Under the pieces are notes generated by a model that was not told where the DNA came from, did no database searches, and saw only the letters and a list, made by a program, of their open reading frames with translations. Both the position numbers and the translations under genes were made by a program. 64,000 nucleotides of DNA from Grammothele lineata (lineage: Eukaryota > Basidiomycota > Agaricomycetes > Polyporales > Polyporaceae), in assembly GCA_002150815.3 (NCBI GenBank), contig NDFF03000236.1, forward strand, positions 1 to 64,000, in the 5' to 3' direction. Positions 1 to 11,423 of this stretch are shown here, one piece after another (within the stretch, counting starts at the first letter, position 1; the number at the start of each line of letters is the position of its first letter).

Positions 1-1123
1 CATTCTTAGCGAGTGAAAACTTGAGATCTCGCCTGGTTTGGAAGTTGTCATTACCTCGTGTGCAAGGCTAAGTACTTGGAACATCTCGATCATTGTCCGC
101 TCGCCTCCGAGTCCTCAATCATGCGTGCCACTCCGCTGCGACTGCGACGACCGTCGGATGGTTTTCCCCGTCGCGCTCAGGCCTTTTTTCTCTTCGCCGG
201 CACGTTGAGAGGGCTTCCTTTCCAACTGCCCAATCGCAGGCAGGCAGTCCTTCCCAACCTTCGGAACTCAACCCAGTAGTGACAGTTCCTCTCCCGCCGT
301 GTACTCCGATGGACATCACAGAAACAGCGGGGATCTTGCCATCCATTCAAATATAGTTATGGTGGATGATACTGAGACCACCATGATTGCAAACTCGTAA
401 TCAGCGATAGTCTCATTTTCACGGCAACGCGGTCATTGGGAGGCCATGACTGCAAGGGCATTACGGCTGTTTTCGAAACGATAGGCCTCTTTCGAGAAAA
501 ACCCGCACAGTCGCTTGGGGCGGACTCGAGCGGGCTTGAAAAACTGAATGGTTGGCCAGGCGGCGACGAACGAGGCGAGTCGAGCATGATGGATCTCGGC
601 CTATCGTTTTGAAAGCAGCTGTACAACAACGTTGCTATGTAGGTGCGCAATACGTACTTTCGGTCATTGCAAGCTCCGACTGAAGCGGCCAGCATTTGCG
701 CTCTGGCGTAGAGGCTCGCACGTTGCGGGTTGCGGGTCTGGAGGCGACGAGTTTCGATAAATAGAGGCTGCCTTGCCGCAAACACTGCCAGTGCACTGGC
801 ATGTCGTCGGACGAGGCATGGCGGCCTGAGCGCTTGAGCATGAGCGAACGCTCGAGCGCTCGAGCGCTCAAGCGTTTCGTTGACGGATACAAGGAGGAGC
901 ACTTTAAGGCACGGCTGTGAGCGAGCTCTGAGCTGGACTGCAACGGTCAGAGCCTTCGACCGCCGTCTCCTCCGCTTTCGACCCATCCGCACTTCCCCCG
1001 AGTCCCTAACCTGTCCGCTCTTTACTCCCAGCGTCGCGTCGACCAGGCGTCGAGTCCCTCCTATCTATCCCCCTCCCTCGACCCCCCGCGCGCACGACTC
1101 CCTCCCCACCACACGGCGGCACG
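1..1123. other. Intergenic / upstream region of the GT90 gene
   Basis: I see no convincing gene here. A 211-residue minus-strand open frame at 357-992 is very Arg- and Ser-rich, has no recognisable motif and sits in what should be the promoter side of the next gene, so I treat it as chance. The stretch just before the start codon at 1124 is C- and T-rich, as is common in basidiomycete promoters and 5' leaders. It also holds a near-perfect palindrome at 848-875. Confidence 0.5.
848..875. repeat. 28-bp near-perfect palindrome
   Basis: The 28 bases read almost the same on both strands, with one mismatched pair. The core is GAGCGCTCGAGCGCTC, flanked by ACGCT and AGCGT. It lies about 250 bp upstream of the GT90 start codon. 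It could be a binding site for a dimeric regulator or simply a low-complexity CG repeat; the sequence alone cannot decide. Confidence 0.6.
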
Positions 1124-3890
1124 ATGATCGACGGTCTCTCCGTCCAGCGCAAGGGCGTCCTCTTCTTCACCGCGCTTATCATTGTCTTCATGCAAGGCGG
1201 CCTCTGGGCAGCGCGAAAACGTAGTGTCGACAACTTCCCAGACAACTCACTCGTCTCCTCGAGCTACCTTACGTCCCTCGGATGGTCCTCCACCCGGCCG
1301 ACAATCAAGGAACACCCAATACCGAAGCTCATGGCGGAGGCAGAGAACAAATACCGTAATCTGCTGTCACGCCAGAGTCAGACCCTCGAGGCCGCGGTGA
1401 AGGAGTACCACCGACGTTACGGGAGGAAACCTCCGCGCGGCTTTGACGACTGGTGGCGGTTCGCGAAGAATGCCAGCGTACTTATCATTGATGACTACGA
1501 CAACATTGACGAGGACCTGCAGCCGTTCTGGAACGTAACGGCGGAGCAGCTGAGGTGGAGAGCACAACTGGTGAGTTATGATCGTTGCCCTTTCATTGAC
1601 CCTTCTCATTGTGCATAGGCAGGGCACCTACCTTTCGTGGACCTAGTACGCGTCAAGGACGGCAAGGCCACTGCAGTCAACGTCGTAGAGGGGCAGGAGA
1701 ACCATGAAGTCAGTGCGCGCGCACATGGGTTCGTGTCTATACTGCAGGATTTCCAAGACAATGTAAGTCACCTTTGTCTTGACTGCACACCCTCATGTTC
1801 GTGTCACACGCTTCTGTCTCCATCTTGGTTGTATTGCGCACCTCGGAGGTAACGGCCAATGTGTTTGCGGCTGTAAGCACGTCTTCACGGTTCTCAGGTC
1901 TTGCTTGGTTCCGAGCTTTCCGGACGGAAGACCGCTGTCCCAGGGCATGACGTTGTGTTCCTCCCTCATGGCGTACGTGGCGACAAGCTTGATATTTTAC
2001 AAACATCTTGCATGGATCTCCGCGGTACACGTGTAACCTATACCTTTCGAGGAGAGAGTCGCCGAGGTATACGGCTGGTGGAGACGACAAGGTACAAGGT
2101 AGTAGCGGCGCATCGAAAGGCACTGAGCCGCATGTTGTGGAGCCCTCTTGATTGTTCCGTGGCCGATTTGCTTTTTATGCATCTCCGGCGTGGGACCCCT
2201 TAGCTCTGTAGATTCTTTCACCAGCAGCTCGTGTTGCGCTAGGCCATGGCGCTGATTATCATTTCCAGCTGCCCGACATGGACTTTCCCATCAACGCTAT
2301 GGCTGAGGGTCGCATCCTCGTACCATACGAGCTTCGAATGCCTTCGAACGAGTCGGAGGAGCTGAATAACAGTGGGTCAAGTTTGCCTTCCGCTCTTCGT
2401 TCCTGGACTGATAGTGGATTAGTCGCTATCCGTGACGAGTTTAACACTGACCGTTTCCCCGATTGGCATGGAGAAGGCAACGTTTGGGAAGCCTATCGTC
2501 GAACATGTCCCCCTGGAACCGCCGCCCGACGGCTCTTCAGTTCATACCGAGCGTCTTCCACGAACAAGACTAGCCATCTCGCGGCGCGCAACGAGGAGTT
2601 CGTCTTCGATAGCGGTATCGCCGGGGCGTACTCTTTTTGTGCGAACCCTTGGGCGCATTACAACCAGGGCCACTTCTTCTCCGACTGGAGGACTATTGCG
2701 GCGCTCTTCCCGATGTTCTCTCCCGCCAAAGGTTCCGGCTACTCGGATATCCGGATACCCAGCCATTATTACTATGCACAAACGCGCAGATACACGTACG
2801 GTTGGGACCCGGTCAACCTGCAGCTGCAGGATGTGGACGGTATGGAGGCGGCATGGGAAGACAAGACCGACAAAATCTTCTGGAGAGGCGCATCGACTGG
2901 CGGTGGCAGCTCGCCACCCGGGTTTGCCGCGCAGTATCAGCGTCATAGGTACGTTCCGTTCCGGATATCCGTACATACGTTTGTACCCTAATACTTCTCG
3001 GTCACAGGTTCGTCCGCCTGGCGAGTGACCAGTCCACGACGAGCCGTACCATCGTCTTCGCCGACCCGCCCGGATCAACCAACTACATCTACGCAGATGT
3101 GCCTGCCGCGACGCTGAACGATGAAATCATGGACGTAGCTTTCTTGAAGGTTGTCGGCACGGAAAATTTCCCCGGGGGAATTGATGAACTCGTGCGCACG
3201 CACCGCATCGACGACGGGGGTGCCACCCTCGGCGACCATTGGCAGCACAAATACGTCGTGGATCTCGATGGAATGAGCTATTCCGGGCGGTTCTTCTCTT
3301 TCTTGGAATCGGACAGTGCTGTGCTCAAGTCCACCGTCTACCGGGAGTTCTTCTCGGATTGGATCCAGCCGTGGTACGTCATCCGTTCCGCTCCGTCCCT
3401 GCGATGTTCCCATGGCATCCACCGCTGACGTCCAACGCGTTTGCAGGCTGCATTACATACCGCTCTCTCAGTCGTATGCGGAGATTTACAACATACATGC
3501 ATTCTTCTCTGGGGCAACGGATTCTGCGCTTGAGGCTGCGAACGCCACCGTACTATACATGCCTCCGGAAAAACGGAAGACTATCGACGGGGATCGAAGG
3601 CTGCGGCGAATAGCACGTGCGGGCAAGCAGTGGAAGCGCACCATGGGACGGCGGGTGGATATGGAAGGTGTGTCCCTCGGTCTTCCGCTCCTCTATATCG
3701 GCGTAAGCCACCCCCTTCTCGAGTGCAACGCCGCCGCTCCTCCCCTCCGTTCCGCCCTGTTCATTAGTGATCGCTGGAGCACGCCGCTGACGCCTCCTTT
3801 GCGTACTACGCAGCATATGTGTACCGCCTGTGCTTGGAGTACGCGCGACTGTGGTCGGACGACCGGGACGGGATGAGCTTCAGTCTGTGA
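1124..3890 (+). CDS. GT90 / CAP10-like glycosyltransferase
   Basis: Probable Golgi or ER type II membrane glycosyltransferase of family GT90, related to cryptococcal capsule protein CAP10 and usually assigned as a xylosyl- or glucosyltransferase. My model has six exons: 1124-1570, 1619-1762, 2269-2948, 3008-3373, 3447-3667, 3814-3890, giving 644 residues in one frame. A short N-terminal hydrophobic segment (about residues 9-24) could be the membrane anchor. Next comes a conserved stretch around YHRRYGRKPPRGFDDWW, then LPDMDFPIN at the start of exon 3, the segment FCANPWAHYNQGHF, the block KIFWRGASTGG and, near the C-terminus, YVVDLDGMSYSGRFFSFL followed by WLHYIPLSQSYAEIY across the exon 4/5 junction. 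All are typical of the CAP10 domain. The second intron (1763-2268) is about 500 nt, long for this genome, so a small exon could be hidden there. The acceptor substrate cannot be read from sequence. Confidence 0.88.
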
Positions 3891-5419
3891 GCTTACGAAC
3901 TGTCATGTGCTTACCCTTCACTCCGTGTACGTATTCTTCGCCTTTCAAAGGGCCTTCCTTGCGCGGAGGCTTTCACGTTTGTGCTCATGACCGCTGATCC
4001 AGCTCGCCGTTGCAGACGTTTAGATCGGGCTCGACGGGGACTTTCGCATTAGAGTTATCGTAGGACTGTACTAGTACTGGGCTGCGACCGCGCCGCGGTG
4101 GTCGTAAATATATCCGCTTCTGTAATGCTTGATAGTGCATGGTGGGCCGTCGCAGCGCGTCGTGGACGGCGTCCGAGGGCTTCAGGGCGCTGGGCCACGC
4201 TGATCGTCCGCGAGAGGGCGGGTGCCAGCGCTTCGGCGCAGCGCGTACCCTGTTCCCAACCGCATCCACCATTCATGTCAGCTTGGCCACACCTATCGCT
4301 CCCCGTCAGCTGCTCGCCCTGGACGATCATCGTCGCTGAACTCTCCGCCTGATGTCGGACACGTCTCGGACTTTGGGCGCACGAAGCCGCCAGGCTCGCA
4401 CAATACCACCGTTGCTCTCCTAGTATGGGCTGCCCAGCGTGAGTGGCCGTAGCGCGTCGCCGAGCCGATAGTAGGAGGAGCGGGCCAGCGCACGCAGGAC
4501 TTTCCCCGGAGCAAGAAGCTCGCGAAGGAGAAGCTCGCGTCCGCATTCCCTCGCGCAGGGAGGCATCGGGGGCATGGGAACCAGGATCTCCGCCACAACA
4601 ACACGCCTTTTCCTCGTGGCCGACACCGAACCCTCCGCCAGGCGGGTTCGCTGCCAGGGCGTGGAGCCGCGCTCTGGCCCCTGCGCTCTGCGGAACACCT
4701 CCTCGCGCCGCTGCGGTCTGGGCTGGGGAGGGCTTCGGAGTGGGTTCTGGCACCGTTCGCGCGGCAAGGTGATCTCGTTATATGGACGTACTCCGCCTGC
4801 GTGCTCACTCTCGCACAGGAGCACGGTGGTGACGGTGGACGGCGCCGCGGCCGTGCGCGGCCCACGTTCTGCGCCAGCGGGCTGCTGCTCGTCCTGATCA
4901 GGGCCCAGCAGCTGCTAAACGATGAGCACCGCGAGCCCGGTCCCTCTCTGCGCCCACGAGGGAGGGAAGGGGGAGCGAGGGGGGCTATCGTGTGCATCGG
5001 ATTCGCGCTGCGAGCGCGATCGCGTCCGAGATCCAAGAGCGCATGCGCGCGGGGGCAGGGGAGCAGCCGGCGGGTGGTGATGTCCCATCTGAGAAAACAC
5101 GCCGCACGAGCGTGGCCGAAGATGCGATCGCCCTCTTTTTCTGTGCTGGTCGAGGACTGTCGTCATAAGACCCGCCCTCGTCCGCAGGCGCGCTGCACCC
5201 TGATATACACCCCGGCCCCCGTGGGCTCCGCCGCGCTACCGCTCGCTCGCTGCCTCTCTGTCCATCCGTTGCATTGTCCGCCGTCGTCGTAGGGCGTCGC
5301 CGGTTCCTTGCATACGACTTCCCACATTATCTGTGCGCCCTGACGATTGTGCCACTCATCACCTCCCCAGCGATATCGGCCACCCGAAGGCCCGAGCACC
5401 CTCCCCTCCCCCGCCCGTC
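3891..5419. other. GC-rich intergenic region, no assignable gene
   Basis: Several overlapping long frames occur on both strands (largest on the minus strand at 4293-5036, 247 codons). They are Arg/Pro/Ala/Ser-rich, overlap in three frames and contain no motif I recognise, as expected from GC-rich noncoding DNA. A TATA-like tract lies near 5200. From about 5200 the plus strand is C/T-rich, which suits the promoter and leader of the gene starting at 5420. Confidence 0.45.
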
Positions 5420-6998
5420 ATGCCTCTCTCGACGATTTCGAACATGTCCTCCCCCACCCCCAGTCGCTATCCCGACCTCCCCGTACCGCGCACGCAAAGC
5501 CTGTCGGAGTTCGAGGTCGAGCACACCATGGCTGGCAAGATGCCCCATCCCGCGAGCAAGCCCAGGAGACGAGGTTCAGATCCCGAGTACACCGACCCCA
5601 AAGCCGCGTACCGTGCAGCAATAGCCTCGATCGTCAACCTAAAAGCCCGCCCGTTCGCCGTGTCGGGGCGCGTGCCCATGGACCCGTCGAATCTCACCCT
5701 GTTCTTCCGGTCAAAGGTGCGTCGCCCTCGCAGCCTGCTCAGGTACGAAGTGATGGTTGACGGTACCCTCTTCTCGCGTGCACGTGTAGAGCGGGATCAG
5801 TCACTCGCTGGACTTCCCTATAGATGTCGACGTGGACATGCCCCCCGCGCTGGACGTGCTCATCGCCTCGTGTCTGTCGCACCCGACGGCCAGCGGATAC
5901 GCCGAAAACGAGTCGCTATACTACCCCCCGAACCTCCCTCTCACTGCAACACTCGAGCTCGCAAACCACCCCATCCTCGACGCAGTCCGCAACTCGCTCT
6001 TCCCCGCACTCCCCGTCGGACACTACCTCACCGCCGTCCGGGACAAGCTCGAGCTCTGGCCGAAGGGCAACGGGCTCGTCGTCCAGAGTCGGCCGCTCGA
6101 CAACCGCGTCGCCACGATCCTCATCACGCTCCCTGTCAAGTTCCGCGGCGGGTCGCTACTCATCCGCAGCGCGGACGCGCACGAGGAGAAGTTCTACGGG
6201 CGCGGCGGCAAGGGCGGCGATCTCGAGTGGACCGCGTTCATGAGCGACTGCGAGTACGAGATCCAGCCGGTCAGGAGCGGCTGCCGGCTCACGATCGCGT
6301 ACGCGGTCATGCTCAAGTCGTTTGGCACGGCTGGCATCCAGCCCGACCCGCTCATCACGCCGAGCGACCAGTTCCTCGACCTGTTGTCGCCGGTGCTGAA
6401 CATGTCGCGTGGGCGGAAGATTGCGTTTTATCTTACGTCTGAATATGGTGTCAACCCTGGCGACGTGCTGGCAGAGTCGCTAGTGCCTAGTGTGCGTACC
6501 ATCTTTGACCACATTCTCGCCGTATCGCCGGGCTAATGACATGCTCTCATGCAGCTCAAAGGAGGCGACTCTATACTCTACCATGCACTGAAGCTGTACA
6601 AGCTTCAGCCCGAGCTACGCTGGACAGCGGGCGGTTACATTTGGCCCGTCGACCAGACGGTGGAGATCGTCAGCGAGAACCTAGACAGCCCGACGGCGTC
6701 CGTCGGCCGAGGGTCGCTGAGCAGCGGGACCGTGCCGTCGTCGCGGATGCCGCCGCCGCCGCTACGGGGGCCGTTCAGCTCCTCGGCGTCGGAGCCGGGC
6801 GAGGACGAGACGGACGACCTGCGGCAGAAGGTGCTGAAGAGCGGAGGCATCCCGCTCCCCGATGCGGACATCATGTTGCTGTCGGACCACATTACGTTCC
6901 CGGGTGTGATCTCGCGGGAGAAGGTGCCGTTCGTGTCGTCGATGGGGGAGATGGAGCGGCTGGTTGTGAACGTCTTGATGGTAGTATATGTCCCGTAG
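5420..6998 (+). CDS. 2OG-Fe(II) oxygenase / prolyl 4-hydroxylase-like domain protein
   Basis: Fungal protein with the core fold of 2-oxoglutarate/Fe(II) dioxygenases. The model has three exons: 5420-5716, 5790-6491 and 6555-6998, giving 480 residues. I chose intron 1 as GTGCGT...GTGTAG because it restores the reading SHSLDFPIDVD, the usual lead-in to the domain. The domain follows with RVATILITLPVKFRGGSL, an AHEEKF segment and WTAFMSDCEYEIQPV plus SGCRLTIAY, the familiar DSBH strands. In relatives I know, the strand after the WxAFYxDC block carries a His (CEHE) that binds iron; here the position reads CEYE, so one ligand may be missing. Exon 3 holds KGGDSILYHALKLYKL and a C-terminal region that includes YIWPVDQTVE. 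An upstream in-frame GTG at 5333 is not used as start. Substrate unknown. Confidence 0.75.
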
Positions 6999-7494
6999 CT
7001 TGCTCGCTCGCGGCTGGTCTGCGTCGTTGCGTTGTGTTGCGTTGTGTCGGACTCTGGTGTCGATTGCTTTCATGCTTTCATTTGGTTTGTTGTTGCTGAG
7101 ACATGTTGTATTAGTAGCAATGTATCCTATCTCTCCTCTGCGCTAATCTTTCATGAATGACGGCAGTCGACTAAGTTGCGCTTCCCTGGAACCATGCTAA
7201 ATGCAGTTGGCGATACCGATACTCACTCGAGACTCGTCTCCGAGTCCCAGGAACGTGGTGGCGAGCTTGAGCGCTTATAAATGTCAGCGCGCGCTCCGCA
7301 TTGGCGCCGGCATTAGGCGTGCGAATAGACGCGGGCCAATGAGATGCACGCGGTTTCGCTCGGCGAAAGCCGGGTTTCGGTCATCGAGTTGGGCGACGAG
7401 CGCGTCGTCTTCCACCCTCTCCTCGCCGCGAGCACTTCGCCGACGTGCGCACCCTCATTGACCCCGCTACTCTCTCTTCTGCCCGGCGGAAGCC
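6999..7494. other. Intergenic region between two plus-strand genes
   Basis: About 500 bases hold the 3' end of the oxygenase gene and the promoter of the complex I gene. The T-rich stretch just after 6998 suits a 3' untranslated region. I see no additional gene. Confidence 0.5.
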
Positions 7495-10244
7495 ATGCTC
7501 CGGCTTGTCTCGTCGGCCTCCAAGCCCTCGTCGGCGGGCGTGCTCGCCAAGGTCGTTGCATCACCATCGTCGACGCGCGCAGGTATGCGCTCTTCCCTCC
7601 CTTCCACCTTAGTCTAGTTGTTCATCACACGGGGCTCGTACAGGTCGCAGGACATTTTCCTCTACATCAGCGCGCCAGGAGGATATCACCCTCACTATTG
7701 ACGGGAAGACGGTGACAGTACCCCAGGGTGGGCAGGGTTCCACGTGTGTATGGTTGTACCTCTCTGACGTTGCTCGTAGGCACTGCTTTGATTCAGGCTT
7801 GCGAGGCTGCGGGAGCAACAATACCAAGGTTTGTCGTTTCATCATTGAGACCCTGCGACGTCGACACTGACGCGCCCTAAGATTTTGTTACCATGACCGA
7901 CTGGCTATAGCGGGTAACTGCCGGTGAGTGGTACCCGCCTGAAAGTATAGAAGATCATCGTGTTGAGCGGGCATGCAGTATGTGTTTGGTAGAGGTTGTT
8001 GGGGGACCCCCCAAACCTGTCGCTTCTTGGTGCGTTATTTGTTATCTGGGCCATGAGCAGTACCTCATAGCTCCACAGTGCTATGCCTGCCATGAAGAAC
8101 GCAAATGTGTTGACAAACAGCCCCCTTGTTCATGAAGCTCGGTATGTCCTATGGTATATAATGAGTCGACCTGTCTCTGACCGTATGATAGTGAGGGCGT
8201 CATGGAGTTCCTCCTTTCCAATCATCCTCTGGACTGCCCTATCTGCGACCAGGGTGGTGAATGCGACCTTCAAGATCAATCCATGCGCTACGGTGCGGAC
8301 CGGTCACGGTTCCACGAAATTGCGGGCAAGCGTGCTGTGGAGGACAAGGACCTCGGGCCTCTCGTCAAGACTTCCATGAACCGGTGTATTCAGTGCACCC
8401 GGTGTGTACGATTTGCCAATGAGGTTGCAGGTGTGGAGGAGATGGGTACCACTGGTCGTGGCAACGACATGCAGATCGGCACGTACGTGGCCAAGACGAT
8501 GAACTCGGAGCTCTCTGGCAACATCGTCGACCTTTGCCCCGTTGGTGCCCTCACGAGCAAGCCCTACGCGTTCCACGCTCGTCCATGGGAGCTCAAGACG
8601 ACAGACTCCGTCGACGTTATGGATGCCGTTGGCTCAAATATTCGCGTTGACTCCCGTGGCGTTGTCGTCATGCGCGTTCAGCCCCGTCCCAACGACGATG
8701 TCAATGAGGAGTGGATCAGCGACAAGACTCGCTACGCCTACGACGGTCTCCGGTTCCAGCGGCTCACCGTTCCCCTCGTTAAGCAGGGCGACCGTTTCGT
8801 CACGTCATCATGGGAAGACGCGTTGGCCACTATCGCGGACGGTCTCGCTAAGTCCGGCGCAAAGGGCGACGAAATCAAGGCCATTGCTGGCCACCTCGCG
8901 GACACGGAGTCGCTTGTTGCCCTCAAGGACCTCCTCAACCGCTTAGGCTCTGACAACACCACCCTCGACAGTGTTGGTGGCCATGCGGCACCAGTACACG
9001 CCGTTGACGTGCGGTCGAACTACCTCTTCAACTCGACCATCCCTGGCGTTGAGCAGGCTGATGCTATTCTCCTCGTCGGCACTAACCCACGACATGAAGC
9101 GTCTGTCCTCAACTCGCGCATCCGCAAGACCTGGTTACACACTACACTCGAGGTCGGCATGATCGGTGAGCGCGTCGATACCACCTACGGCTACGACCAC
9201 CTTGGTGAAGATGCGAAGGCTCTCGCCGACTTCGTCGCGGGCAAGGGCGAGTTTGCCAAGAAGTTCAAGGCGGCGAAGCGCCCCTTGATCATCGTCGGCA
9301 GTGCGCTTGCTGAGCACCCCGACGGTCCCGCCGTCTACAATGCTCTTGCCAAGTACGTCGAGGCGAACAAGGAGAAGCTTGTTACCCCTGAGTGGAACGG
9401 CTTCAGCGTTCTCCAGCGTGTGAGTGATCCTTGGTGTCGGAACGCTTGACTGGACCCTGACTCATTTCCGGTATCTAGGTTGCCTCTCGCCCTGCCGCAT
9501 ACGACATCGGCTTCGTTCCTTCGAAGAAGGCCTCCTCGGCGAAGCCGAAGTTCATCTTCCTCCTCAACGCGGACGAGGTCAACCCGAAGGACATTCCTGA
9601 GGACGCCTTTGTCGTGTACCAAGGTCACCACGGTGACCTCGGCGCCCAGTTCGCCGACGTTGTTCTCCCTGGTTCTGCGTACACAGAGAAGGGTACCACG
9701 TGGGTGAACACGGAGGGTCGCTCGCAGCTTGGCCGTGCCGCGGTACCTCCCCCGGGCGCTTCGCGTGAGGACTGGAAGATCATCCGGTATGTCCGACGAG
9801 TTCCCACACATTCTCATCGTATGTCTGACACACGTTGCCGCGACAGTGCTCTGTCCGAAGTCGTCGGTTCACCACTGCCGTACGACGACGTGCTTGCGCT
9901 CCGGGATCGCATGTGGGAGATCTCACCGACGCTCGTACGCTATGATACCACCGAGTCGACCTCTGTCGAAGTCGCACTCGCCGGCCTCAAGGCGCTCGCG
10001 ACGGCCACGGCCGGCGCGAAGGTCACTGGTCAGCCGTTCAAGAAGCCCATAGAGAACTTCTACCAGACCGACCCTATCTCACGAGCGTGAGTATTCCCTT
10101 CCTGTTAAGAGCCGTATCGCGGTTACTGAGGGCATATGCTTTGACAGATCGGTGACCATGGCGCAGTGCACGCGTGCATTCGTGAAGGGCGAGGACTATG
10201 GCTTCACGGAGCTGTCGAGTGCTGCTGAGGCTGCGTTCGCGTGA
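7495..10244 (+). CDS. NADH-ubiquinone oxidoreductase 75-78 kDa subunit, mitochondrial precursor
   Basis: Core iron-sulfur subunit of respiratory complex I (NDUFS1 / Nuo78 / NuoG type), which carries electrons from the flavin toward the ubiquinone arm in the mitochondrial matrix. Ten exons join to exactly 749 residues: 7495-7582, 7644-7727, 7780-7828, 7882-7923, 7979-8029, 8079-8141, 8192-9419, 9479-9786, 9847-10086, 10148-10244. The N-terminus is Ser/Ala/Arg-rich without acidic residues, a typical matrix presequence. The [2Fe-2S] ligands are in [17 protein letters not shown] plus [25 protein letters not shown] and [12 protein letters not shown] give the His/Cys and [4Fe-4S] ligands. The C-terminal molybdopterin-oxidoreductase-like part includes [12 protein letters not shown] and [16 protein letters not shown]. 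The cysteine motifs lie in small 5' exons, while one 1.2-kb exon holds most of the protein. No defect seen. Confidence 0.96.
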
Positions 10245-10266
10245 TGTTCATGTAGACCCTGGCATA

Positions 10267-11090
10267 TCAAAATGCGTTTTCATCTCCTTTAATCTTGGTC
10301 TGAATACCCGGCAACTCTTCGCTCTCATGGATGGTGTCACTCAGCTTCACTGACGCACTCAATGTTCCGATAGGGACGGACGTGCTAGTTATTGGCGACC
10401 CGAGAGGCCCACCAATGCTCGTTATAGTCACAAATGATACATTGTACAACCCTCAACCACAATTCCTCCATGTAATGTGAGGCCAGACATCTGACAGGCT
10501 CTTGTAGCGGATACGCAGTCGCAACTGTCATGAACTAATGTCGAGCGGCCAAGGAGAAACGCTTACTTTACGGCACGCGCGGGGGTACGCGTCTAATCGT
10601 GTGCTCAGACCTCTTGTAGCCGCCGGTGCCGCCTGATGTTATGTGGTACCGCTCATCCTGGAACCGAACCTTGCCCGTGTAGAGGCAAAGACACCCCTCG
10701 GGATGTAGCTCAAACCTGATGTCTTGGGATTACCACCGGTCGAAGACGCCTTTAGAAGTGGGTCACAAGCGCGGCCGAAGCCACGACTTGCTGTAAGCCT
10801 GGCCTATAGGAGGTCGATGTTCATTCGATCGGACGGCCACCTTGGAACTTACTTTATGATGAAGCAGAGAGACGCCACGAAGGACATGCAACTCAGTTGC
10901 GCTCATTGGACTATCATCGTCACCGGTTGGAAGGCCAGCAATAACGTTCAGTAGATAATTTTGGACTTCCCTCGGGCTGACATCGATTTCCCAGGTGCAT
11001 GCAACCTCCGTGGAGCTAATTCCTGCAGAACACCCCTCATAAAATTGGACGCAAGTGTATGCTAATACTGTCGATACCCATGAACATTGA
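10267..11090 (-). pseudogene. Probable decayed minus-strand gene of unknown family
   Basis: Several minus-strand segments read like real protein in consistent order but do not form one open frame. From upstream: about 10990-10860 has PREVQNYLLNVIAGLPTGD and ends SLLHHK before a GTAAGT donor; then ACDPLLKASSTGGNP around 10790-10730; then, only after a one-base frame change, RFELHPEGCLCLYTGKVRF and RYHITSGGTGGYKRSE (about 10720-10590); then SLSDVWPHITWRNCG, an in-frame TGA, and YNVSFVTITSIGGPLGSP running to a stop at 10267. At least one frame change and one nonsense codon are needed, so I call it a pseudogene, although a missed intron could explain one break. I do not recognise the family. Confidence 0.42.
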
Positions 11091-11332
11091 CATATGATCT
11101 CCAGGCAGCACGCGAGTTACCTTTCAGCGAACGGTCGCCTGTAATTTCAAGGAGTCACTGCAAGTTTCATGTCGCATTATTTGTTACGCGATGATGATCA
11201 TGTTCTGTGTTTGTGCCCTCTTAGGTTTGCTGTGAAGAAGATATGGTAATCAGACCCCATAACTTTGCTAGCCTCTCCGGAAGAACGGACAAAGTTTCTT
11301 TCAGCGGTCTTCTCTGAATACTAATCGCTTCA

Positions 11333-11340
11333 GTATAAAG
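11333..11340 (+). promoter_or_regulatory. TATA-like box of the DUF6533 gene
   Basis: The octamer GTATAAAG... stands about 85 bases upstream of the start codon at 11424 and is followed by a C-rich stretch up to AACATG. Position and sequence suit a core promoter. Confidence 0.5.
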
Positions 11341-11423
11341 ACAGAGGCACCCTAGTACTTGTAAGCTTTCCATTCACCTATCCTCACCCGGCCTTTTTCA
11401 ACCCGCGCTAAACGCATTTCAAC

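Noticed and set aside
357..992. 211-codon minus-strand open frame before the GT90 gene
   Set aside because: Arg/Ser-rich, no motif, no introns in a gene landscape where almost all genes are intron-rich, and located in the promoter side of the next gene.
4293..5036. 247-codon minus-strand frame in the GC-rich region
   Set aside because: Three overlapping frames are open at once on this strand, a sign of stop-poor GC-rich DNA rather than coding selection.
5333..5419. Upstream extension of the 2OG oxygenase frame
   Set aside because: The extension starts with GTG, not ATG, and is Pro-rich without conservation; the first ATG at 5420 is preferred.
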